Of a DNA stretch of 45,025 bases, positions 1-8,720 are shown piece after piece. The stretch covers positions 1 through 45,025 of the forward strand of contig JAFRZY010000003.1 in assembly GCA_017442305.1 (NCBI GenBank). Direction: 5' to 3'. The DNA is from Bacilli bacterium. Its GTDB lineage: Bacteria; Bacillota_I; Bacilli_A; RF39; UBA660. Below the pieces are notes generated by a model. It was not told the DNA's origin, searched no databases, and saw only the letters and a list, made by a program, of their open reading frames with translations. Position 1 is the first letter of the stretch. Each line of letters opens with the position of its first letter. Both the position numbers and the translations under genes were made by a program.

Positions 1-1
1 A

Positions 2-1768
2 AGTATAGTAGCAGTACTCCTAGTAATAATCGGAGTAACATATGCATACTGGTTAGTAACAAAAACTCAAACAAACCAAAATGTAATATCATCAGGATGT
101 TTAGATATATCGCTTACTGGTGAGAAAAACGATATTGAACTACAAGACCAGTTTCCGTTAAGCGATGAAGATGGAATGAAACTAATTCCATATGAATTTA
201 CAGTAACAAATAACTGTAATACATCAGTAGATTATCAAGTTAATTTAGAGAGTTTAGGTACAGAATCAGAAGCAATAATCTCAACTGCTTTAAAAGTGGC
301 TTTAGATAGTAATGTTAAATTATTAAGCTCTGGCGGAAGTGCTGAACCTACAGTAACCGATGCGTATGAATCGCATTCAATAGCAGCAGGAAGATTAGCA
401 GCTGCATCAACAACTAGCGATGAAGATACAGTAACATATAAATTACGCATATGGATAGATGAGGATGCCCCAATAAGTGAACAAAATAAAACATATACCG
501 GAAAAATAAGTGTAACAGTAGGACAAGGTGTGGTAGTGCCTTATGAGAAAGGAACGCTTGCATATAATATATTATCTAATTATGGTGGAATTAAAGCTAT
601 GGAATCAATAAGTACAGACCATCTTGTAGAAGCGATAACTGAAACAGCTAATTATCATATTTCAATATCAAGTAATTATTACTATGCAACAGAAGCAACG
701 TATGATGAAGAAGCAGGAAAGTATACATTAAGTGGGACCTTAGTACAAGCAACTACAACAGAATGTCAAAATGGAACAAAAGAATGTGGGAAATACACAT
801 TAATGAACGCGAGCCCAATATATAGTAGTGAAACATTATATGAAGTAATAGATTTCAAAAGTAGTGGGACCAGTGTAATAGTAAATAAAATGCAATATAC
901 AACAGAATTTGGTAAGGGAACAATAGCATCAGAAGCTGGGGTATATAAAACACAAGATGATTCAGGTGACTCATATTATTTCAGAGGAGATGTAAAAAAT
1001 AATTATGTTAAATTTGGAACGTATGCTAAAGATGCCGTTTTAAAAAAATGTACAGGTAATAATACTGTTGATTGTTCAGCTTCAACTAATTTTGAAATAT
1101 TAGCTGGAAGTCCAATGTATTGGCGAATTATACGTATCAACGGAGATGGAACTATTCGTATGATCTATGACGGAACTGAACCTGTTGAAAATGGTACACC
1201 GCATGTTGCTGCAATAGATGCACTTTCTCAAAATTATAGTTCTGTATATCCTGATAACGTTAATAACGTAACATATTTAGATGAATTACAGACATCGGTA
1301 GATAATTGGTATACAAATTATTTGCAAACTAATTATGAGCAATATATAGCTGATAGTATTTTTTGTGAAGATAAAGAATCAATTAGCGCTGGAACTTTAG
1401 AATATAATACAAGAATATTCGTTGAACATAAACCTAAACTAACTTGTACTCAAGAAGAAGGTAAGCTAACAGTAGCAAATGGAAAATTAATTAATCCAAT
1501 CGGATTAATAACATTAGATGAAGCGATTATGGCTGGAATCTCCACTTTTAATTATAATACTTCTAGCAATAATTATTTGTACTCTGGCACGCCTTATAGT
1601 ACAATTTCTAACATAGGTTATGCAGAGTATATTATCTCCGGAAATAGTGGGATTTATTCTACAGATTTATATTATGATCATGAAGTTCGTCCAGTCATTA
1701 ATATAAAATCAGATATATTATTTAATGGCTCTGGAACAATAGATGATCCATATGTTTTAGCTTCATAA
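2..1768 (+). CDS. Large cell-surface protein, paralogue 1 (5' end outside window)
   Basis: The reading frame is already open at the window edge. Alignment with the complete paralogue at 24763 shows that only about 11 N-terminal residues are missing, so the full protein would be about 599 residues; the internal ATG at 176 is not the start. The visible N-terminus is a hydrophobic segment ending in TYAYWLV, followed by a conserved domain with two Cys (GCLDIS and TVTNNC). Further on come a variable middle and a C-terminal part with the motif WRIIRINGDGTIR. The N-terminus resembles TasA/camelysin-like secreted fibre proteins with SipW-type signals, which is a resemblance and not a family assignment. 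It is probably anchored or exported at the cell surface. The paralogues share the N-terminal domain and diverge after it. A terminator follows directly. Confidence 0.75.
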   Translation, partial: SIVAVLLVIIGVTYAYWLVTKTQTNQNVISSGCLDISLTGEKNDIELQDQFPLSDEDGMKLIPYEFTVTNNCNTSVDYQVNLESLGTESEAIISTALKVALDSNVKLLSSGGSAEPTVTDAYESHSIAAGRLAAASTTSDEDTVTYKLRIWIDEDAPISEQNKTYTGKISVTVGQGVVVPYEKGTLAYNILSNYGGIKAMESISTDHLVEAITETANYHISISSNYYYATEATYDEEAGKYTLSGTLVQATTTECQNGTKECGKYTLMNASPIYSSETLYEVIDFKSSGTSVIVNKMQYTTEFGKGTIASEAGVYKTQDDSGDSYYFRGDVKNNYVKFGTYAKDAVLKKCTGNNTVDCSASTNFEILAGSPMYWRIIRINGDGTIRMIYDGTEPVENGTPHVAAIDALSQNYSSVYPDNVNNVTYLDELQTSVDNWYTNYLQTNYEQYIADSIFCEDKESISAGTLEYNTRIFVEHKPKLTCTQEEGKLTVANGKLINPIGLITLDEAIMAGISTFNYNTSSNNYLYSGTPYSTISNIGYAEYIISGNSGIYSTDLYYDHEVRPVINIKSDILFNGSGTIDDPYVLAS

Positions 1769-1783
1769 TCATAGGTAAAACCT

Positions 1784-1823
1784 AGGAGGAGGTGTAAAGT
1801 TAACTTTGCTCTTCCTTTTTTTT
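1784..1823 (+). terminator. Intrinsic terminator after surface protein 1
   Basis: A two-part stem (AGGAGGA with TCTTCCT, then GTAAAG with CTTTGC around a TTAA loop) is followed by eight T. The purine-rich arm looks like a ribosome binding site but has no start codon in range. The T tract runs straight into the parE promoter. Confidence 0.75.
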
Positions 1824-1833
1824 ATGTTATAAT
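1805..1833 (+). promoter_or_regulatory. parE-parC promoter (extended -10)
   Basis: TATAAT is preceded by TGT, an extended -10, with a weak -35 (TTTGCT) 17 bases upstream. The -35 lies inside the 3' arm of the preceding terminator, so terminator and promoter share bases. The leader to the parE ATG is only about 12 bases. Confidence 0.65.
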
Positions 1834-1851
1834 TACTTTGGTGAATAGATA

Positions 1852-3756
1852 ATGGCAAAGTATGATGAAACATCGATAAAAATATTAGAAGGATTAGAAG
1901 CAGTTAGAAAACGTCCTGGAATGTATATTGGTAGTACTGATAAAAGAGGTCTACATCATCTAGTTTGGGAAATTGTCGATAATTCTATTGATGAAGTTAT
2001 AAATGGTTATGGAAGTCACATTAAAATTACTTTAAATAAAGATGGTAGTGTAACAGTATCGGATAATGGTCGTGGGGTACCAATTGGAATGCATGCTAGT
2101 GGTAAATCAACACCAGAAGTTATATATACTATTTTGCATGCAGGTGGTAAATTTGAAGAAGGTGGCTATAAAGTATCTGGAGGTTTACACGGTGTAGGAG
2201 CATCTGTTGTTAATGCATTAAGTAAAAGAATGGATGTAACTATTTATAAAGAAGGCAAAATATCCAATATTAGATTCTGTGATGGTGGAAAAGTTGAAAG
2301 TCCACTTAAAACTATTGGTGAGTCAAAAAAAACAGGAACAACAGTAACATTTTTACCAGATCCTGAAATTTTTAAAACAACTAATTTTTCATATACAACA
2401 ATTTGCGAAAGAATGCAAGAAAGTGCTTTCTTACTTTCTGGTTTAACTGTAGAAGTTATTGATGAAGAAGATGATCGTAGTAGTAAATTTTACTATGAAA
2501 ATGGTTTAATTAATTTTGTTGAATATATTAATGAAGATAAAAAAGTGTTGCATAAAGTAATTAACTTTAATGGAACTAAAAATGGAATTGAAGTAGAAAT
2601 TGCTATGCAATATTCTGAAAGTTATAACGAAAATATTTTATCGTTTGTTAATAATGTTAAAACTAGTGATGGAGGTTCTCACGAAGTTGGTTTTAAAACA
2701 GGTTTAACTAAAGCCTTCAATGACTACGCTAAAGCAAATGGTTTAATTAAAGGCAAAGATGGTGGATTTGACGGAGCTGATGTAAGAGAAGGGTTAAGTG
2801 CTGTAATTAATTTACGAATTCCAGAAGCACTATTGCAGTTTGAAGGTCAAACAAAAGGAAAACTGGGAACTCCAGAAGCACGAAGTGTAACCGAAAGTGT
2901 AACATACGAAAATTTAAAATTCTTTTTAGAAGAAAATAAAGAAATCGCGTTAACTATTATAGATAAAGCTGCTAAAAGTAAAGAGGCTCGCGAAGCTGCT
3001 CGTAAAGCTAGAGAGGCTGCTCGTAGTGGCAAAACTAAAACCGCTAAAGATAAAGTTATAATTGCTAAACTAGCGCAAGCAACAGGCAAAGTTGCTCGTG
3101 ATAACGAACTATTCCTAGTCGAAGGTGATTCGGCAGGTGGTTCAGCTAAAACAGGAAGAGATAAAGTACATCAAGCAATACTTCCTCTTCGTGGTAAAGT
3201 ATTAAACTGTGAAAAAGCGAGTAGTAATGATATCAATAGTAATGAAGAATTAAAACTATTAACTTATGCAATTGGTGCTGGTATTGGTGCTGATTTTGAT
3301 TATGAAGAAAGTAACTATGGTAAAGTAATTATTATGACCGATGCCGATGTCGATGGTGCTCATATTCAGATTTTACTTTTAACATTCTTCTATCGTTTTA
3401 TGCGACCATTAATTGAGCAAGGGATGCTTTACATAGCAAATCCACCGCTTTATGCGATTGATTATGGTAAATCAAAAGAATATGTGGCAACAGATGAAGA
3501 ATTAGAAGAAGTAAAAGCTAGAGCAAAAGGAAACTATAAAATAATGCGCTTTAAAGGTTTAGGAGAAATGGATTACGATGAATTATGGGAAACAACAATG
3601 AACCCTGAAACTCGTAGTTTAATTAAAGTAACTATTAATGATGCAGCGTTAGCCGAAAAACGTGTTCACGTATTAATGGGTGATAAAGTAGAACCTCGTA
3701 AAGAATGGATCGAGGAAAATGTTGACTTTACTATGGAAGATAATTTCAGGAGGTAA
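1852..3756 (+). CDS. parE: DNA topoisomerase IV subunit B (ParE)
   Basis: ATPase subunit of topoisomerase IV, which decatenates daughter chromosomes together with ParC. The GHKL ATPase domain shows the VDNSIDE helix (Asn44), DNGRG at 71-75 and the lid GGLHGVG at 110-116. The TOPRIM domain has EGDSAGGSA starting at Glu424 and the metal-binding DADVDG at 497-502. The C-terminus has the family's conserved RFKGLGEM segment. The start MAKYDETSI, the 634-residue length and the partner gene two bases downstream favour ParE over GyrB. The KSKEAREAARKAREAAR stretch is typical of Firmicutes ParE. It is probably transcribed with parC from the promoter directly upstream. A second gyrase pair is expected elsewhere but is not in this window. 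Confidence 0.95.
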   Translation: MAKYDETSIKILEGLEAVRKRPGMYIGSTDKRGLHHLVWEIVDNSIDEVINGYGSHIKITLNKDGSVTVSDNGRGVPIGMHASGKSTPEVIYTILHAGGKFEEGGYKVSGGLHGVGASVVNALSKRMDVTIYKEGKISNIRFCDGGKVESPLKTIGESKKTGTTVTFLPDPEIFKTTNFSYTTICERMQESAFLLSGLTVEVIDEEDDRSSKFYYENGLINFVEYINEDKKVLHKVINFNGTKNGIEVEIAMQYSESYNENILSFVNNVKTSDGGSHEVGFKTGLTKAFNDYAKANGLIKGKDGGFDGADVREGLSAVINLRIPEALLQFEGQTKGKLGTPEARSVTESVTYENLKFFLEENKEIALTIIDKAAKSKEAREAARKAREAARSGKTKTAKDKVIIAKLAQATGKVARDNELFLVEGDSAGGSAKTGRDKVHQAILPLRGKVLNCEKASSNDINSNEELKLLTYAIGAGIGADFDYEESNYGKVIIMTDADVDGAHIQILLLTFFYRFMRPLIEQGMLYIANPPLYAIDYGKSKEYVATDEELEEVKARAKGNYKIMRFKGLGEMDYDELWETTMNPETRSLIKVTINDAALAEKRVHVLMGDKVEPRKEWIEENVDFTMEDNFRR

Positions 3757-3758
3757 TT

Positions 3759-6275
3759 ATGGCAGAAAAAGGATTTTTAGATAAAATATTTGATTTCTCC
3801 CTAGAAGAAATTATGGGAGATCGTTTTGGTAAATACTCTAAAGAAATTATCCAAGATAGAGCTCTTCCAGATGTTAGAGATGGTTTAAAACCTGTACAAA
3901 GAAGAATTCTTTATTCTATGTATACTGATCATAATACATATGATAAACCTTATCGTAAATGCGCTAAAGCAGTAGGGGATGTTATGGGTAATTACCATCC
4001 ACATGGAGACTCTTCTATATATGGCGCAATGATCCGTATGTCTCAAAAATGGGTAATGCGAGAAGCTTTTGTTGATGTTCATGGTAATAACGGTTCAATA
4101 GATGGTGATGGTCCAGCAGCGTATCGTTATACAGAAGCAAGACTTACTAAGCTTGCTAATATGATGTTAAAAGATATTAACAAAGATACTGTAGAAATGG
4201 CTTACAACTATAGTGATACTTTATTTGAACCAACCGTACTGCCAGCTGCATTTCCTAATCTTTTAGTGAACGGTTCTACAGGAATATCAGCTGGTTATGC
4301 AACAAATATTCCGCCACATAATTTAGGTGAAGTAATTGATGCAACTATTAAACGTATTGAAAACCCTAATTGTCGTTTAGATACAATTTTAGAAATAATA
4401 AAAGGACCAGATTTCCCAACTGGTGGTGTAGTAGAGGGTAAAGATGCTTTACGTAAAGCTTACGAAACCGGTAAAGGTAAAGTTGTTCTAAAATCTGACA
4501 TTGAATTAGTAAAAGAAAAAGGAAAAAACTTAATAGTTGTTAAAGATATACCTTATGAGGTTGTTAAAGAACAATTAAGACTTAAGATAAATGAAATAAG
4601 AGTAGAAAAGAAAATCGAAGGCATAGTTGAAGTTCGTGACGAATCAGATCAAGATAACATGGCTAAATTAGTTATTGAGCTAAAAAAAGATGCTAATTCT
4701 GAACTTATTTTAAACTATTTACTAAAAAATACAGACTTACAAGTAAACTATAACTATAATGTAGTAGCAATAGTAAACAGACGCCCTAAAACATTAGGGA
4801 TTTTAGAAATATTAGATGCTTTTATTAATCATCAAAAAGATGTAATAACAAGAAGAACAAAGTTTGAACTTGATCATGCACTTGCAAGGCTTCATATTTT
4901 AGAAGGTTTAAAAAGAGCAATGTCAATATTGGATGAAGTAATTAAAGTAATTAGAGCAAGTAAAAATAAAGCTGATGCAATCGAAAATTTAGTTGAAGAA
5001 TTTGATTTTACAAAATTGCAAGCTGATGCAATTGTAACAATGCAATTATATCGTTTAACTAATACAGATGTAGAAATACTAGAAGATGAAATGGCTAAAT
5101 TAAAACAAAATTGTGAAATTTGGAATAAAATATTAGAAAACGAAGAAGCACTAAAACATGTTATTAAAACAGAATTAAAAATAGTCAAAAAAGAATATGC
5201 AACTCCACGACGTACTCAAATTAAAGATGAAGTTACAGAAATAAAAATTGATATGACTTCGATGATTCCAAAAGAAAATGTAGTAGTGGTAGTAACTAAT
5301 GAAGGTTATGTAAAACGTGTTAGTTCCAAGTCTTATGCTTCAGGAAATGGTGAAGAAACAACTCTTAAACCAGGAGACTTTGTAACGGGATTATATGAAG
5401 TCACAACTTTAGATACATTGCTTGTATTTACAAACTTAGGAAATTATTTATATATACCAGTTCATAAAATTCCTGAAGTAAAATGGAAGGAATTAGGTAA
5501 ACATGTTAATAATATAATTACTTTAGCTCCGGAAGAAAAAGTAATAGGTTCACTAATTTTTGATGATAAAGATAACGAAATAATTTTATTTACTAAAAAT
5601 GGGTTAGTAAAGAAAACTAAACTTGAAGATATGATAGTAAGCAGATGGTCTAAACCAATGACCGCTATAAAATTAAAAGATAATGATGAACTTATTAGTG
5701 TAAAACGAAATAACGAAAAAGTTTTATTAGTAACTAGAAATGGTTATTACTTAGAATATTTTGCTAATGAAATTCCAACTGTTGGTCCAAAAGCAAGTGG
5801 TGTTAAAGGAATCAACTTAAAGGATGATTGTTTAGTCTCTGGTTTATCACTAGATGAAAATGCTGAATATTTAACAGTATTTACAAACAATAAAACAGCA
5901 AAAAGAATAAAATTATCAGATTTAGCAATGCTTAGTCGCGCTAAAAAAGGTAATTTATTAATGAAAAAGACAAAAACTGTAACATACTTAGTTAATAATG
6001 CTTTTATTGGTGATGCTCGTGATATAGTTTGTATGAAAGCAGATAGTGAAATAAAGGAAATAAAAAATAGTGAAATTTCTATTATGGATTTAGCAAGTAC
6101 TGGATCTACTATTTCTAAATATAATGTTGAAATTGCATTCATAAAAGTAGAAAAAGAGTCTTACTTAAAAAAACAATCTAAAGAAGTTGGTTCTCTTGTA
6201 GCAGAAGAAACAAAACCAGAACCCAAAGTTCAAGAACTTACTTTAGATGACTTCTTAGATGATTTTAAAATTTAA
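3759..6275 (+). CDS. parC: DNA topoisomerase IV subunit A (ParC)
   Basis: DNA-cleaving subunit of topoisomerase IV. The active-site Tyr124 sits in AYRYTEARL, and the quinolone-resistance region reads HPHGDSSIYGAM (80-91) with the usual Ser/Asp pattern. The opening segment RFGKYSKEIIQDRALPDVRDG matches ParC rather than GyrA, which normally has YLDYAMSVIVSRALP. The C-terminal beta-pinwheel repeats are present and lack an obvious GyrA box. The ribosome binding site AGGAGG lies at the very end of parE, and only two bases separate the two genes, so they are likely translationally coupled. At 838 residues it is close to the family's normal length. Confidence 0.95.
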   Translation: MAEKGFLDKIFDFSLEEIMGDRFGKYSKEIIQDRALPDVRDGLKPVQRRILYSMYTDHNTYDKPYRKCAKAVGDVMGNYHPHGDSSIYGAMIRMSQKWVMREAFVDVHGNNGSIDGDGPAAYRYTEARLTKLANMMLKDINKDTVEMAYNYSDTLFEPTVLPAAFPNLLVNGSTGISAGYATNIPPHNLGEVIDATIKRIENPNCRLDTILEIIKGPDFPTGGVVEGKDALRKAYETGKGKVVLKSDIELVKEKGKNLIVVKDIPYEVVKEQLRLKINEIRVEKKIEGIVEVRDESDQDNMAKLVIELKKDANSELILNYLLKNTDLQVNYNYNVVAIVNRRPKTLGILEILDAFINHQKDVITRRTKFELDHALARLHILEGLKRAMSILDEVIKVIRASKNKADAIENLVEEFDFTKLQADAIVTMQLYRLTNTDVEILEDEMAKLKQNCEIWNKILENEEALKHVIKTELKIVKKEYATPRRTQIKDEVTEIKIDMTSMIPKENVVVVVTNEGYVKRVSSKSYASGNGEETTLKPGDFVTGLYEVTTLDTLLVFTNLGNYLYIPVHKIPEVKWKELGKHVNNIITLAPEEKVIGSLIFDDKDNEIILFTKNGLVKKTKLEDMIVSRWSKPMTAIKLKDNDELISVKRNNEKVLLVTRNGYYLEYFANEIPTVGPKASGVKGINLKDDCLVSGLSLDENAEYLTVFTNNKTAKRIKLSDLAMLSRAKKGNLLMKKTKTVTYLVNNAFIGDARDIVCMKADSEIKEIKNSEISIMDLASTGSTISKYNVEIAFIKVEKESYLKKQSKEVGSLVAEETKPEPKVQELTLDDFLDDFKI

Positions 6276-6279
6276 TTCT

Positions 6280-6321
6280 AAATCACTTATTAAATCATAA
6301 AATTTAATAGGTGATTTTTTT
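6280..6321 (+). terminator. Terminator-like hairpin that also holds the ylbD ribosome binding site
   Basis: A 16-bp stem (AAATCACTTATTAAAT with ATTTAATAGGTGATTT, one G-T wobble) and a six-base loop are followed by seven T, then at once by the ATG of the next gene. The 3' arm contains the GGTGAT ribosome binding site. The element can therefore either end the parEC transcript or hide the ylbD site in read-through RNA. Confidence 0.7.
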
Positions 6322-6681
6322 ATGACAAAAAAAGACGATTTTAAAAACTTTGTAAAGTCAAAACCAGAATTAGTAAACTTTATAAAAAACGGTGAAATGA
6401 CATGGCAAAAATTTTATGAAATATATGATATCTACGGTGAGGATGAAGCTGCATGGCGAGGTTATTCAAATAACAGTTCAACAAGCTTAACAAATAGTAT
6501 TAGTTCGATTACGGATATGGTCAAAAAGATAGATGTAGAATCAATCCAAAAACATATTAATACAGCGCAAAAAGCACTGGGAGTAGTGCAAGAATTAACT
6601 GCAAAACCTGCTAGTTCATTAACTAATATTGCAAAAGGTCCCATTAACCCTCGACCTTTAAATAAATTCTTTGAGGACTAG
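6322..6681 (+). CDS. ylbD: YlbD-like putative coat-associated protein
   Basis: A 119-residue soluble protein whose N-terminus (KKDDFKNFVKSKPELVNFI, then MTWQKFYEIYDIYGED) follows the pattern of Bacillus YlbD, annotated as a putative spore coat protein. The residues Trp, FYE and the GE(D/E) turn are the recognisable core. The C-terminal half is low in hydrophobicity and probably helical. Its start is set by GGTGAT seven bases upstream. It is followed one base after its stop by a YlbE-like gene, the same order as in Bacillus, which supports both assignments. The molecular role is not known. A sporulation link is inferred from the family and from the other sporulation genes in this window. Confidence 0.65.
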   Translation: MTKKDDFKNFVKSKPELVNFIKNGEMTWQKFYEIYDIYGEDEAAWRGYSNNSSTSLTNSISSITDMVKKIDVESIQKHINTAQKALGVVQELTAKPASSLTNIAKGPINPRPLNKFFED

Positions 6682-6682
6682 T

Positions 6683-6904
6683 ATGGATATAAACTTACAA
6701 ATGGAACTCAAAAAAAACGAAAAAATGTATAACTTTTTAAAAGAAAATTCTTACTGGATTAAAGAATTAAATCGTAATCCAGAAAGTTACAAAAAATTTG
6801 TCCAAGAAATGAAAATTAAATATAAACTACGCCCAACAGATAAAGTTAATGAAGTGATAGATAATATAGATCTTATTAGTACTGTTTTACAAACTTTAAA
6901 ATAA
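6683..6904 (+). CDS. ylbE: YlbE-like small protein
   Basis: A 73-residue protein matching the YlbE-like family, which in Bacillus follows ylbD. The recognisable core is WIKELNRNPESYKKFVQEM, comparable to the W-x-R-K-L-x-R-N-P pattern of that family. A TTG start 12 bases earlier is possible, but the ATG was chosen because GAGG sits six bases before it. It begins one base after the ylbD stop, so the two are surely co-transcribed. It has no membrane segment or signal peptide. No biochemical role is known. Confidence 0.65.
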   Translation: MDINLQMELKKNEKMYNFLKENSYWIKELNRNPESYKKFVQEMKIKYKLRPTDKVNEVIDNIDLISTVLQTLK

Positions 6905-6919
6905 CTTTACATATACATC

Positions 6920-6948
6920 TTGATTTTCTTAAATTAATGTTATATACT
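6920..6948 (+). promoter_or_regulatory. Promoter of the prepilin gene
   Basis: TTGATT and TATACT are separated by 17 bases, and the -10 lies about 30 bases before the gene start. AGGAAAGG is the ribosome binding site. The promoter makes the prepilin gene a separate transcription unit from ylbDE. Confidence 0.65.
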
Positions 6949-6977
6949 TAAATCATGATAGGAAAGGTAGATGTTAT

Positions 6978-7427
6978 ATGAAAAGATTAACAAAAAAAGG
7001 ATTCACTTTAGTAGAACTTTTAGCAGTTATCGTAGTATTAGCTGTTATTATGTTGCTTGCCGTAAACGCTGTTATTCCACAAATGAATAAAGCTAGAAAG
7101 AATGCATTTGTAACTGAAGCAAACGCTTTTATTGATGCTGCAGGTACATATTATCAAAATGCAATGTTAACTGGTGAAACTGGTATTACAGCAGCTGGTG
7201 GTTGCGTTGATGTATCAAAATTAATTGGTGAATATATCGAAAAAGATGGAGATGATTACGCAGGAAGCGTAAAAATTGAAATTGATAATGCTACAAATAA
7301 AGCAACATATACTATTTGGTTATCAAACGGCCAATATCAAATAGAAGGTAAGAAAAGTGCTGAATTAAATGAATCTGTAGTTAAAGATTTTACTGCTGCA
7401 GCTTCAACAACTTGTTCAGCTAGTTAA
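6978..7427 (+). CDS. Type IV prepilin-like / ComGC-like pseudopilin
   Basis: The N-terminus KKGFTLVELLAVIVVLAVI is a textbook class III prepilin signal. A prepilin peptidase would cleave between Gly8 and Phe9, and Glu13 is the conserved +5 glutamate. The first 30 residues form the hydrophobic assembly helix, and the remaining 110 form a small globular head. Two Cys (76 and 146) could close the head with a disulfide. Its 149 residues are slightly more than ComGC. No pilus ATPase, platform protein or peptidase lies nearby, so this is an orphan pilin gene that must use machinery encoded elsewhere. It has its own promoter and terminator. It might serve in DNA uptake or adhesion; the sequence does not decide between these. 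Confidence 0.8.
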   Translation: MKRLTKKGFTLVELLAVIVVLAVIMLLAVNAVIPQMNKARKNAFVTEANAFIDAAGTYYQNAMLTGETGITAAGGCVDVSKLIGEYIEKDGDDYAGSVKIEIDNATNKATYTIWLSNGQYQIEGKKSAELNESVVKDFTAAASTTCSAS

Positions 7428-7444
7428 TAATTAACTAATGTTAA

Positions 7445-7474
7445 AAGAAAACGTTGCAAAGCAACGCTTTTTTT
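7445..7474 (+). terminator. Terminator after prepilin gene
   Basis: CGTTGC and GCAACG pair around an AAA loop and are followed by seven T. The flanking A run can extend the stem into the T tract. Confidence 0.8.
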
Positions 7475-7484
7475 GTGGTATAAT
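7454..7484 (+). promoter_or_regulatory. nfo promoter overlapping the terminator
   Basis: TGGTATAAT is an extended -10 box starting right after the terminator T tract. The best -35 (TTGCAA) lies in the terminator stem, at a long 19-base spacing. The TG extension probably makes the -35 less important. Confidence 0.5.
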
Positions 7485-7501
7485 TTCTATAGGTGGTATA
7501 G

Positions 7502-8407
7502 ATGATTATAGGAAGTCATGTTTCTTTTAGAGAAACTCAATTATTAAGTTCTGTAAAAGAAGCTTTAAGTTATGGAGCTAATACTTTTATGTTTTATACA
7601 GGAGCTCCCCAAAATACTATGCGTAAAGATATTAATAAAGAGTACACAGAAGAAGCAAAAAAACTAATGTTAGAAAATAACATTAATATTAATAACGTTA
7701 TTTGTCATGCGCCATATATTATAAATCTTGCCAATCGTAGCAGTGAAGAAAAATGGAATTTTAGTATTTCATTTTTAATACAAGAAATTCATCGTTGTGA
7801 AGAGTTAGGAGTTAAATATATAGTTTTACATCCTGGTAGTGCTGTAGGAATAACTAAAGAAGAAGGAATCAAAAATATTGTTGATGCTTTAAATTACATA
7901 ATTAAAGAAGACGATGAATGCATGATACTTTTAGAAACAATGGCAGGCAAAGGTACTGAATGTGGATCAAGTATTGAAGAAATATCAGCTATAATAAATG
8001 GCTTAATTTTAAAGGATAAAATTGGTGTATGTATCGATTCATGTCATATAAATGATGCAGGCTATGATATAGGAGGTATTGATTCATATTTAGATGAATT
8101 TGATAAATTAATTGGGCTTGAAAGAATTAAGTGTGTGCATTTAAATGATAGTAAAAACTTAGTTGGAACTCATAAAGATCGCCATGCAAACTTTGGCTTT
8201 GGTGAAATCGGATTTGAAAAACTAATGAACGTAGTAAATCATCCTAAATTAAAAGATGTTCCTAAAATTTTAGAAACACCTTATATTGGAGATTTTGATG
8301 AAGATAAAAATAGAATTTACCCGCCATATAAATTTGAAATTGAAATGATTAAAAGTAATTCATTTAATCCCAATTTATTAGAAGAAATTCGAGCCTATTA
8401 TAAGTAG
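7502..8407 (+). CDS. nfo: Endonuclease IV (AP endonuclease)
   Basis: Class II apurinic/apyrimidinic endonuclease that nicks DNA 5' to abasic sites in base excision repair. The zinc-ligand set of the TIM-barrel family can be placed: His69 (CHAPY), His110 (LHPG), Glu145 (LLETMAG), Asp179 and His182 (IDSCH), His213 (VHLND), Asp226 and His228 (HKDRH), and Glu258 (ETP). The length of 301 residues is normal. It has its own extended -10 promoter. Its 3' end overlaps the convergent YqfT-like gene by 10 bases. The nfo-yqfT neighbourhood is also seen in Bacillus, where Nfo protects spores. Confidence 0.95.
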   Translation: MIIGSHVSFRETQLLSSVKEALSYGANTFMFYTGAPQNTMRKDINKEYTEEAKKLMLENNININNVICHAPYIINLANRSSEEKWNFSISFLIQEIHRCEELGVKYIVLHPGSAVGITKEEGIKNIVDALNYIIKEDDECMILLETMAGKGTECGSSIEEISAIINGLILKDKIGVCIDSCHINDAGYDIGGIDSYLDEFDKLIGLERIKCVHLNDSKNLVGTHKDRHANFGFGEIGFEKLMNVVNHPKLKDVPKILETPYIGDFDEDKNRIYPPYKFEIEMIKSNSFNPNLLEEIRAYYK

Positions 8408-8658
8408 TTACGATATTTTTGGGAGTATTCGTTAAATAACTTCTTAATTTTAATAAAATTCTCTTCGGAGAATTTTTCTTTATATCTTTCTAAATGTAAC
8501 AGATTAGGATTTCCGATTACTTTCTCCCAGTTTTTCTTTACAAAATCATAAGTAAATTTAAGCTCATCTTCTGATAAATTTATATTTTTAGATAAAGCAA
8601 ATGTATTAACTTGTTCTATACTTAAATTTTGCATATATCTGCTTATTAAATTAAACAT
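8398..8658 (-). CDS. yqfT: DUF2624 / YqfT-like protein
   Basis: An 86-residue soluble, mostly helical protein. The pattern (an N-terminal helix with an NLSIEQVNTFA-type segment, then a second helical unit ending in KKLFNEYSQKY) resembles DUF2624, represented by Bacillus YqfT. Position beside nfo supports this, because yqfS (nfo) and yqfT are neighbours in Bacillus, although here they face each other. GGTGAT precedes the ATG. Its stop codon lies inside the end of nfo, a tail-to-tail overlap of 10 bases. Its function is unknown, and assignment by similarity alone is only moderate. Confidence 0.6.
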   Translation of the reverse strand: MFNLISRYMQNLSIEQVNTFALSKNINLSEDELKFTYDFVKKNWEKVIGNPNLLHLERYKEKFSEENFIKIKKLFNEYSQKYRNYL

Positions 8659-8720
8659 ATTATCACCTAATATATTGTATGAAAAATATAAAAAAATAAA
8701 TACTAACTATAGGTGGTTTG

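Noticed and set aside
1784-1792. AGGAGGAGG after surface protein 1 as a ribosome binding site for a small gene
   Set aside because: No start codon follows in range; the sequence is the left arm of a good terminator.
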